From: DATLZC01 sp037444005
Lineage (GTDB): Bacteria; Chloroflexota; Dehalococcoidia; DSTF01; JACRBR01
Reading direction: 5' to 3'
Length of the DNA: 55,794 bases
NCBI GenBank assembly: GCA_037444005.1
Contig: JBBING010000008.1
Coordinates: 1 to 55,794 of the forward strand
The notes beneath the pieces were generated by a model. That model was given only the letters and a program-made list of their open reading frames with translations, was not told where the DNA came from and did not search any database. The position numbers were made by a program, and so were the translations under genes. Shown piece by piece: positions 49,524 to 55,794 of this stretch. Every line of letters begins with the position of its first letter. Position 1 is the stretch's first letter.

Positions 49524-52259
49524 ATGGCCACGCCGCTGGAAGAGTACGAACGCAAGCGGCGGTTCGACCGCACCCCCGAACCGCCGCCGGCTCCGGTCGC
49601 ATCGCCGCGAGGTCCCCTCGTCTTCGTTGTTCAGAAGCACCGCGCTCGCAGGCTGCACTACGACTTTCGCCTCGAGATCGACGGTGTCCTCGTGTCGTGG
49701 TCGGTGCCGAAGGGCCCGTCGCTGGACCCGGGAGAGAAACGGCTCGCCGTCCATGTCGAGGACCATCCGTTCGAGTACGGGACGTTCGAGGGCATCATTC
49801 CTGCGGGCCAGTACGGCGCGGGCGAGGTCATCGTCTGGGACGACGGGACGTACTCGCCCGACGACGGCGGGTTGGCGTTCGACGACCCCGAGACGGCGAA
49901 CGCCCGGATGCGCGAAGGGCTGGCGCGGGGGAAGCTCTCGTTCACGCTGCGAGGCCGGAAGCTGAAAGGTTCGTGGGCGCTGGTGCGCATGAGCGGCCAC
50001 GAGCGCGACTGGCTGCTCATCAAGCACGACGCCTTCGCGTCCCGGGACCGCGACCCGCTGGCGGACGGGCGGTCCGTCCGGTCGGGGCGGACCATCGAAG
50101 ACCTGCAGGCCGGACGCCTGCCCGAGGCGTCGGCGGACGAGGTCCGCGCTCCCCAGGAGGCGGTCGGCGCTCGCCGGGCGCCGATTCCCGAGAAGCTCGC
50201 GCCGATGCTCGCCTCGCTCGCACCCGGACCGTTCTCTCACCCGGAGTGGTGGTTCGAACCCAAGCTCGACGGTATCCGGGCGCTGGCGTACGTGCAGGCA
50301 GGAGACGTGCGGCTCCGCTCGCGCCGGGGAAACGACATCACCCGCCAGTATCCCGTCGTTGCGCGAGCGCTCGCATCGCAGCCCGTCAGCGCGATGGTGG
50401 TGGACGGCGAGATCGTCGCGCCCGACGAGCGTGGCGTGCCGTCCTTCGAGCGCCTGCAACAACGGATGAACCTCACCCGCGACGAAGACATCGCGCGGGC
50501 GGAAATCCAGATTCCCGTCACGTACCAGGTGTTCGACCTTCTGTACCTCGACGGCTTCGACCTTACGGGCGTTCCGCTGGCCCAACGCAGGGCGCTGCTC
50601 GAGCGGGCGCTGCTGCCGGCCGGGCCCGTGGGGCTCGTCGCCCGCTTCGAAACTGAGGGCGAGACGGCGTACGACGCCGCGGTGAGCCTCGGACTCGAGG
50701 GGGTTATTGCGAAACGCCGCGACAGCCGGTACGAGGGCGGCCGGCGCTCAGCGGCGTGGCTGAAGGTGAAGGCGACCCGCAGCGAAGACTTCGTCGTCGG
50801 CGGGTTCACCCGAGGGCAGGGCACGCGCGCCGAGACGTTCGGGGCGCTCCTGCTGGGCTCCTTCGACGACGAGGGCCGCCTGGTATACGTCGGCCACGTG
50901 GGGAGCGGCTTCGACGAGCGCGACCTGCGGGACCTGCGCGCGCGCCTGGACGCGCTCTCGACCGACGCCTGTCCGTTCACCGAAGCGCCGCCGCTGAATG
51001 CGCCCACCGTCTGGACCCGGCCCGAGGTGGTCGTCGAGGTGAAGTTCGCCGAGCGCACCCGCGACGGCAGGCTGCGCGCTCCGGTCTTCCTCCGCGTGCG
51101 CGACGACAAGCCCGCGGCGGATGTCCGTATCGTCGTCGCCGAGCCGTCGCCGGCCCCGCGGGAGCCCGCCCCGGCAGCCGATCGGGGGCTCGCCGAGGAA
51201 GTCCTCGAACAGCTCTCGTCGCCGAAGGCTCGCCTGACCCTCGAGGTCGGCCCGCACCGCATCCCAGTCACCAACCTCGACAAGCCGCTGTGGCCCGCTG
51301 TGGGAGGCCGTCGGGCGCTCACGAAGCGCGACCTGCTCGTCTACCTCGCCCGAATGGCGCCGTATCTGTTGCCCCACCTGCGCGACCGGCCGCTGACGCT
51401 CCTGCGGTTCCCGGACGGCATCGAAGGGGAGCGGTTTTACCAGAAGCACTGGGAGCAGCCGCTCCCGCCCTTCGTCGAGACCGTGCGGCTGTTCTCGGAG
51501 CACAACGAGGGCGACCAAGAATATCTCCTGTGCAACAACCTCCCGACGCTGCTCTGGCTCGGTCAGGTGGCGAACCTCGAGTTCCACCTCTGGCTCTCGC
51601 GCATCGACCCGCGTCCCGATGCGGAGGGGCTGAGCACGGAGTTCACGGGATCGCTCGAGGCCATCGAGCGCTCCGTTCTCAACTATCCCGATTTCATCAT
51701 CTTCGACCTCGACCCGTTCATCTACTCGGGTCGCGAGGCGCCGGGCGCGGAGCCGGAGCTGAATCGCGAAGCCTTCGCGCGCACGCGGGAGGTCGCCTGG
51801 TGGCTCAAGGACCTGCTCGATTCGCTGTCACTGCCCGCGTTCGTGAAGACGACCGGACGCACGGGACTGCATGTGTACGTCCCCATCGTCCGGCGGCTCG
51901 ATTTCGATGCGGCGCGCGCGGCCTGTGAGACTATCGGACGCTTTTTGGCGCGCGCGCACCCCGGAGAGATCACGATGGAGTGGGCGGTGCAGCGCCGCAC
52001 GCGGAAGGTGTTCGTGGACTACGCCCAGAACGTGCGCGGAAAGACGCTTGCTTCGGTGTACTCGCCGCGGGCGCTGCCTGAGGCGCCCGTTTCGATGCCC
52101 GTGCGCTGGGACGAACTCGACCAGATCTACCCGACGGACTTCACCATCGAGACGGCGCCTGAGCGGGTTCGTGAGGCGGGCGACCTCTGGGGTGGCATTC
52201 TCGACGCGAAGCGGGACCTGCTGGCGGCGCTCTCGGGCGCGTCCACCGGCCAGTCCTGA
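49524..52259 (+). CDS. ligD: Multifunctional DNA ligase D (PE-ligase-polymerase)
   Basis: Multidomain end-joining enzyme of 911 residues. The order is N-terminal 3'-phosphoesterase (HRARRLHYDFRLE, about residues 25-160), ATP-dependent ligase in the middle (adenylated Lys247 in EPKLDGIRA; VVDGEIV; EGVIAKRRDS; WLKVKATRSEDFVVGG), and C-terminal primase-polymerase (about 575-900; LRFPDGIEGERFYQKHW, LEFHLWLSR, IIFDLDP with the catalytic Asp pair, TGRTGLHVYVP, FVDYAQN). This is the Pseudomonas-type order, not POL-PE-LIG. It seals breaks together with Ku. Confidence 0.96.
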   Translation: MATPLEEYERKRRFDRTPEPPPAPVASPRGPLVFVVQKHRARRLHYDFRLEIDGVLVSWSVPKGPSLDPGEKRLAVHVEDHPFEYGTFEGIIPAGQYGAGEVIVWDDGTYSPDDGGLAFDDPETANARMREGLARGKLSFTLRGRKLKGSWALVRMSGHERDWLLIKHDAFASRDRDPLADGRSVRSGRTIEDLQAGRLPEASADEVRAPQEAVGARRAPIPEKLAPMLASLAPGPFSHPEWWFEPKLDGIRALAYVQAGDVRLRSRRGNDITRQYPVVARALASQPVSAMVVDGEIVAPDERGVPSFERLQQRMNLTRDEDIARAEIQIPVTYQVFDLLYLDGFDLTGVPLAQRRALLERALLPAGPVGLVARFETEGETAYDAAVSLGLEGVIAKRRDSRYEGGRRSAAWLKVKATRSEDFVVGGFTRGQGTRAETFGALLLGSFDDEGRLVYVGHVGSGFDERDLRDLRARLDALSTDACPFTEAPPLNAPTVWTRPEVVVEVKFAERTRDGRLRAPVFLRVRDDKPAADVRIVVAEPSPAPREPAPAADRGLAEEVLEQLSSPKARLTLEVGPHRIPVTNLDKPLWPAVGGRRALTKRDLLVYLARMAPYLLPHLRDRPLTLLRFPDGIEGERFYQKHWEQPLPPFVETVRLFSEHNEGDQEYLLCNNLPTLLWLGQVANLEFHLWLSRIDPRPDAEGLSTEFTGSLEAIERSVLNYPDFIIFDLDPFIYSGREAPGAEPELNREAFARTREVAWWLKDLLDSLSLPAFVKTTGRTGLHVYVPIVRRLDFDAARAACETIGRFLARAHPGEITMEWAVQRRTRKVFVDYAQNVRGKTLASVYSPRALPEAPVSMPVRWDELDQIYPTDFTIETAPERVREAGDLWGGILDAKRDLLAALSGASTGQS

Positions 52260-52262
52260 CGT

Positions 52263-53156
52263 TCAGGAGAGCCCCGCGCGCCGCCGCCAGCGGTCGACCC
52301 AGCGGCGGACGGGAGCGGCGTCGAGCCCATCCTCCCATACGCCCGGGCGGCCCCGCGCCCATTCCAGGTCTTCGAGCCGCAAGAGCCCGGCCAGCGCCAT
52401 GAACGGCGCCAGGTCGCCGAGTGGGCCGGCGACCCCGACGTAGGCCTGCATCCACGCCCGGATGAACAGCGCCCGGAGCGGCCGGGCCAGCGCGCGCAGT
52501 GGCCCGGGAGGCGGCGCCGCGGTCCCGACGAGCGCGGCCGTCCGGGCGACATCCAACCGTGGGTCAGCGCCGGCCGCGTTGGTCCAATCGAGCACGCCTG
52601 TGATGCGTTCGCCGTCTGTCATCACGTTCAGCGGGTGGTAGTCGAGATGGGTCAGGCGGTCGAAGCGCAGTCCAGCCGAGAGGACGCGGTCCGCGAGCGC
52701 GGGGTCGAGGCTTCGGAGCTTGTCTTGGACGCCCTCGGGGTCGCACAGGTCGGCGGGCGCGGGAACGGCGTGGATCGCCGCCTGCATTCGTCCAAAGGCG
52801 GCGGCGAGCCGTAGGACCCACCAGGGGCGTTGTCGCAGCGCGTCGAGAAGCGTCACGCCCTCGACCCACGACAGGACGAGCGCCGGGAGGCCGCGCCAGA
52901 GGCCGGACGTCTCGATCTGCGGTACCGGAACGCCTCCGTCCGCGGCCGCACGGAGGGCGACCTCCTCGCGTCGAGCAGCGGCGGTCTGTTCGGGCGACCG
53001 GTACACGCGCAGCGCCCGCCACCGGCCATCCGTCGCCTGAAACCGGAACAGAGCAGTGTCTTAGCCGCCGGACACGGGCGTGGGGACGGACGCGGGCGCG
53101 ATCCCCAGCGCCTCCAGCACTGCGAGCGGGTCGATATCGGTGACGATCGTGGTCAT
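52263..53156 (-). pseudogene. Aminoglycoside phosphotransferase-family kinase with internal stop
   Basis: From ATG 53156 the frame reads MTTIVTDIDPLAVLEALG, then VPTPVSGG, then TAA at codon 32 (53063-53061), and continues at once with DTALFRFQATDGRWRALRVY. This is the N-lobe of an APH-type kinase, where SGG-x-DTAL would be the nucleotide-binding strand. Everything after the stop is intact to 52263, including HLDYHPLNVM (catalytic loop with Asp and Asn) and GVLDWTNA (metal-binding Asp). One base change could turn TAA into a Tyr codon. A shorter protein (248 residues) could start at GTG 53006 but would lack the first strands. True pseudogene, readthrough and sequencing error are all possible. 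Confidence 0.75.
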
Positions 53157-53268
53157 CGGCGGCGAGCGTCGGCGTCAGCGTCGCGCCAACCTTACCACAG
53201 AGATACCGCACGGGGCGCAGCCCTCCGCCGGACGTGCTACGCTGTGCCCACGTCCGATGGAGGCGCCC

Positions 53269-53703
53269 ATGTTCTACCGCCGCCCTGGTCTGGTGACCCG
53301 CTGGATGAACCGCGCGCTCGCGTGGGTTGCGTCGCTGGGCTTCACGCCGTCGGACACCGTGGCCATTGAGACGCGCGGACGCAGGACCGGGAGGCGGCGC
53401 GTGACCCCTGTGACGTGGGTAGGGCTGGAAGGCCGGCGCTACCTGGTCTCGCCGCGGGGCGAGTCCGAATGGGTGCGCAACGTGCGCGCGGCCGGAGGCG
53501 AAGCCGTCATCCGGCGCCGCGGAAGGCAGGCCGTGCGTCTGGAGGAGGTCGCGCCGGACCGGCGAGCCCCGATTCTTCAGGCGTATCTCCGGAAGACGAA
53601 GCTCGCGACGAGGCAGCACTTCGGCGTCGACCCCGAGGCGCCGCTCGAGGAGTTCGAACGCATCGCCGCGCGACATCCGGTGTTCCTCATCGTGGAAACG
53701 TAA
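53269..53703 (+). CDS. Deazaflavin-dependent nitroreductase (Ddn) family protein
   Basis: A 144-residue split-beta-barrel protein of the F420-dependent Ddn/pyridoxamine-oxidase-like group. Family marks are VAIETRGRRTGRRRVTPV, LVSPRGESEWVRNVRAAG and a late HPVFLIVE strand. Known members use F420H2 to reduce quinones, nitroimidazoles or similar. I start at ATG 53269 with GGAGG 5 nt upstream; two in-frame starts lie further upstream (53257, 53080). It is divergent from the broken APH gene. Confidence 0.83.
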   Translation: MFYRRPGLVTRWMNRALAWVASLGFTPSDTVAIETRGRRTGRRRVTPVTWVGLEGRRYLVSPRGESEWVRNVRAAGGEAVIRRRGRQAVRLEEVAPDRRAPILQAYLRKTKLATRQHFGVDPEAPLEEFERIAARHPVFLIVET

Positions 53704-53715
53704 CCCCTGGACTGG

Positions 53716-54495
53716 CTACTCCGAGCTGTAACGTAGCGCCGGAGCCCCCGGCGCCGGCACAGGCGTCGGAAGGGCAGCAGGCGTGGGCGTGGGCAGCGGG
53801 GGCCAGGCGCCCTTCCCGTCGATCCACCAGGACACGACTCCCCCAGACGCGTCGTCGACGAGCGTGCCCGCGAAGGCTCCATCGCGGCGCACGATCCAGA
53901 GTTCGTGTTCGGATCCAGGTCTGGAGTGCCAGAGTAGGAGCCACTCGCCGTCGGGCGACCACGACGCGACATCGAGCCACGCGGAGCGCCCGATATCGAA
54001 GTCGGCGATTTCGGTCCTCACGCCCCGGCGGATGACGAACACGCGGCCGTCCGAATCGACCACGGCGCGGTCGCCCTCGGGCGATTCGGCCAGCCGGTAG
54101 GGGTACCGGAAAGGCTGCTCGGCGTCGAGGACGCCGGCCGGGCGCGTGGCTCTCGTTTCGACGTCGACGGCCGTCAGGGACACGTCCTGGCCGAACCCCT
54201 CGCCGAACACGACCGTGCGCCCGTCGAGCCACGAGACGACGAGCGGTGGGCCGCCGATGCAGTACAGCTCCTCGCGGGATGTCCCGGCCGCGTCGATGAG
54301 CACGATGCAGTGCTGCGGATTGACGTACGCGATGCGCCCCGGGATCTCCGGATTCGGGTGGGCCTGCAAGGACGGGGGAGAGGCGCCTCGCTCGCCGAAC
54401 CGCAGGATGAGGAGGGCCAGCGCAGCGACGGCGGCGAGGCCGGCGACGACGCCTGCGACGTAGAGCCGCTGCCTCACCCCGCGGTCTGTTGCCAT
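53716..54495 (-). CDS. Membrane-anchored beta-propeller-like protein
   Basis: A 259-residue protein with an N-terminal transmembrane helix (about residues 12-34) and an extracytoplasmic region containing TolB/WD40-like repeats: RIAYVNPQHCIVLI, WLDGRTVVFGEG, LAESPEGDRAVVDSDGRVFVI, ASWSPDGEWLLLWHS. The C-terminus is Pro/Thr/Ala-rich (PPLPTPTPAALPTPVPAP), resembling a flexible wall-spanning linker. It overlaps the preceding DUF2157 gene by 22 nt, so they may act together. Function unknown. Confidence 0.7.
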   Translation of the reverse strand: MATDRGVRQRLYVAGVVAGLAAVAALALLILRFGERGASPPSLQAHPNPEIPGRIAYVNPQHCIVLIDAAGTSREELYCIGGPPLVVSWLDGRTVVFGEGFGQDVSLTAVDVETRATRPAGVLDAEQPFRYPYRLAESPEGDRAVVDSDGRVFVIRRGVRTEIADFDIGRSAWLDVASWSPDGEWLLLWHSRPGSEHELWIVRRDGAFAGTLVDDASGGVVSWWIDGKGAWPPLPTPTPAALPTPVPAPGAPALRYSSE

Positions 54496-55421
54496 GGCCG
54501 CAGCCTCGACAGCAGCATCACTGCGCCGATGAGCAACACGCCGAGGAACATGAGCGCGAGGGCGGCGAGCGTGGGGTCTTCGAGCCGGCGCAACACCAGC
54601 GCGATGAGCCCGACGAAAAAGACCCCGACGCCGGCCGCGATATAGATGAAGGTCGGCCGGTTGATGCCGAGGACGACGAGTCCTGCGCCGACCGCAGGCG
54701 CGACAAGCTCCGCCCACAGGCGTTCGGTTTCGTCGGTGTTGAGGAACAGCGCGCCTGCCGCCAGGACGGCCGCGGCCGCGATCCTGGACGTGAGCTGCGG
54801 GCGGAGCAGCCCGAGCTCCGCGAGGCCGACGCTCACAGCGCCGAACAGCGCGACCGTCAAACCTGCGGTCGGCACGCTGAACTCGCCCTCTTCCGGGAGC
54901 GCGCCCAGCGATATCCCGAGTTGCAGCAGGAGGGCCTCCAGGACCAGCACCTGCGGGTGCGACGGCTCGAGCGCCCACAGCGCCGCGGCGATGAGGCTCC
55001 CCGCCAGACCAGCGGCGATGGCGATGTCGCCTTCCGGCCACCCGGCCTCGAGGCCAATGGCCGCGACGGTGAGCGCGGCGAGCGCGACCGCTGCGGCCCA
55101 GAGCACGGAGCCGCCCCGGCGCAGCTCGGGCGCAGGAGAAGAGCGCAGGGCCTGACCCGCAGCCAGCGCGAGGGCGGCGGGAACCGCTGGCGTGGCGATG
55201 TGCGCCCACGCCGCCAGGCGCTCCCAGTTCGCGGCGACGAGCACGATGACGCCGACGGCGCCGATGGCCAGGCCGAGGTAGATCAGCGCCTCGACGATGG
55301 TCGGGCGTTCGCCGGCCGGCGCGCCGCGGGACGCCTCGTAGGCCCGGATGCGCTCGGCGGCGGCGTCGTCGAGCACGCCCGCGTTCAACCAGCGCTGGAG
55401 ATGATCTTGAACAGAGCTCAT
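54474..55421 (-). CDS. DUF2157 membrane protein
   Basis: A 315-residue polytopic membrane protein with a short N-terminal cytosolic region (LQRWLNAGVLDDAAAERIRAYE, the typical DUF2157 start) and about nine hydrophobic helices (e.g. LIYLGLAIGAVGVIVLVAA, TFIYIAAGVGVFFVGLIALV). DUF2157 proteins are widespread in bacteria and their role is not known. ATG 55421 is chosen because TATCAT lies 6 nt upstream and no Shine-Dalgarno is seen. Its 3' end overlaps the next gene by 22 nt. Confidence 0.8.
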   Translation of the reverse strand: MSSVQDHLQRWLNAGVLDDAAAERIRAYEASRGAPAGERPTIVEALIYLGLAIGAVGVIVLVAANWERLAAWAHIATPAVPAALALAAGQALRSSPAPELRRGGSVLWAAAVALAALTVAAIGLEAGWPEGDIAIAAGLAGSLIAAALWALEPSHPQVLVLEALLLQLGISLGALPEEGEFSVPTAGLTVALFGAVSVGLAELGLLRPQLTSRIAAAAVLAAGALFLNTDETERLWAELVAPAVGAGLVVLGINRPTFIYIAAGVGVFFVGLIALVLRRLEDPTLAALALMFLGVLLIGAVMLLSRLRPWQQTAG

Positions 55422-55427
55422 GCGCGC

Positions 55428-55433
55428 ATGATA
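55428..55433 (-). promoter_or_regulatory. -10 box for a leaderless DUF2157 transcript
   Basis: TATCAT on the minus strand, 6 nt before the ATG at 55421, with no Shine-Dalgarno. The -35 (TTCCCG, 55456-55451) is weak. Confidence 0.45.
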
Positions 55434-55524
55434 GGGCCGCCGGCGTTGGGCGGGAAGATGTCGGAGCGCTTCGAGGCTCGATTCACAGGCGAGGAGGCTT
55501 CGTGGCGGAGCGCTGGAACGAGAA

Positions 55525-55546
55525 GCGCCCGGGCTGTGCCGGGCGC
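55525..55546 (-). terminator. Hairpin terminator of tRNA-Asp
   Basis: GCGCCCGG (55525-55532) and CCGGGCGC (55539-55546) form an 8-bp perfect stem with a 6-nt loop, located 15 nt downstream of the tRNA 3' end on the minus strand and followed by TTCTCGTT. A reasonable intrinsic terminator. Confidence 0.55.
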
Positions 55547-55561
55547 GAAGGTGGTCGAAGA

Positions 55562-55638
55562 TGGCGACCCCGAAGGGATTCGAACCCTCGATCTCCACCG
55601 TGACAGGGTGGCATGTTAGACCGCTACACCACGGGGCC
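55562..55638 (-). tRNA. tRNA-Asp (anticodon GTC)
   Basis: On the minus strand the 77-nt gene starts GGCCCCG (55638), which pairs with CGGGGTC, and has discriminator G73 and an encoded CCA (55564-55562). The anticodon loop CTGTCAC gives anticodon GTC (Asp). The T arm has GTTCGAATC. The G1-C72 acceptor pair and G73 fit aspartate identity. It is the only tRNA I find in the window. Confidence 0.96.
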
Positions 55639-55670
55639 GCGATGCGGTTGTCGACCTACCGCTACTGCAG

Positions 55671-55705
55671 GCTGGCCCGAACCTGCGCGAGCGGCTCGGG
55701 CCAGC
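55671..55705. repeat. Inverted repeat in the tRNA-Asp leader
   Basis: GCTGGCCCGA (55671-55680) and TCGGGCCAGC (55696-55705) form a perfect 10-bp stem with a 15-nt loop. It begins right at the predicted start of the tRNA-Asp transcript and could stabilise its 5' leader, or act as a terminator of a plus-strand transcript. Confidence 0.55.
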
Positions 55706-55708
55706 TTC

Positions 55709-55737
55709 ATTCTAGGAAGACCCTCTTCCGCTGTCAA
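55709..55737 (-). promoter_or_regulatory. Strong sigma-70 promoter of tRNA-Asp
   Basis: TTGACA (55737-55732), 17-nt spacer, TAGAAT (55714-55709) on the minus strand. Expected start near 55702, 64 nt before the mature tRNA. Confidence 0.8.
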
Positions 55738-55794
55738 GAACGCGATCTGCCTCATTGAAAGGGTTACCGAACGGGGAGCGTTGCCTCAGAATCA

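Noticed and set aside
50252..50266. GGTTCGAACCC, resembling a tRNA T arm
   Set aside because: It lies within the ligase motif of ligD and no acceptor or anticodon arm is nearby.
1..55794. CRISPR arrays, insertion sequences, prophage genes, rRNA genes
   Set aside because: I saw no regularly spaced repeats, transposase motifs, phage structural genes or rRNA sequence anywhere in the window.

Overview
The window is a GC-rich (around 70% by eye), densely packed bacterial chromosome segment of about fifty protein genes. It also carries one signal recognition particle RNA and one tRNA-Asp. I see no insertion sequence, phage gene or CRISPR array. The mix points to a Chloroflexota-type bacterium (Dehalococcoidia or Tepidiformia-like), at moderate confidence. 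It includes a long SRP RNA, a YabE-like/ksgA/ispE cluster of Gram-positive flavour, F420-type oxidoreductases, two-subunit 2-oxoacid:ferredoxin oxidoreductase, type II IPP isomerase, a class F sortase, DUF763, Ku/LigD, and several genes whose -10 box sits 6-8 nt from the ATG (likely leaderless mRNAs). No 16S rRNA is present to settle the taxonomy.

Layout. 0-5.5 kb: Fe-S uracil-DNA glycosylase, SRP RNA with a clean sigma-70 promoter, 3D/G5/DUF348 cell-wall protein, RsmA (KsgA), IspE, a small membrane protein and a PHP phosphoesterase. 5.6-9.2 kb: DnaQ-DinG helicase, GNAT acetyltransferase and a small membrane protein. 9.2-11 kb: tRNA CCA-adding enzyme translationally coupled to two paralogous zinc-binding miniproteins. 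11-15.6 kb: RNase III and SMC. 15.7-19.6 kb: KorAB bracketed by two CBS-pair proteins in one operon. 19.8-32.7 kb: metabolic and redox genes (two acyl-CoA dehydrogenases, Fe-alcohol dehydrogenase, glutaredoxin, an S51-like/CysRS-C-terminal fusion, sulfotransferase, luciferase-like oxidoreductase, metallo-beta-lactamase hydrolase, UspA, dienelactone hydrolase, Fni, DUF72, CDGSH, FAD oxidoreductase). 32.8-37.2 kb: MarR regulator, aconitase and sortase. 37.2-52.3 kb: a double-strand-break repair neighbourhood with AddA, AddB, a WYL regulator with twin palindromic sites, DUF763, then (after a KARI-like enzyme, a PfpI protein and an orphan histidine kinase) Ku and LigD. 52.3-55.8 kb: an aminoglycoside-phosphotransferase-family gene broken by one TAA codon, a deazaflavin-dependent nitroreductase-like protein, a beta-propeller-like lipoprotein or anchored protein, a DUF2157 membrane protein and tRNA-Asp.

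How the genes work together. Aconitase and KorAB belong to the TCA cycle. IspE and Fni supply isoprenoids through the MEP route. UDG, DinG, SMC, AddAB and Ku/LigD cover genome maintenance. CCA transferase, RNase III, RsmA and SRP RNA serve RNA processing and translation. The most unusual items are the paralogous zinc miniproteins coupled to cca, a ketol-acid reductoisomerase homologue lacking catalytic residues, the S51/CysRS fusion, the WYL-AddB-AddA operon with two operators, and the single-codon-disrupted kinase.
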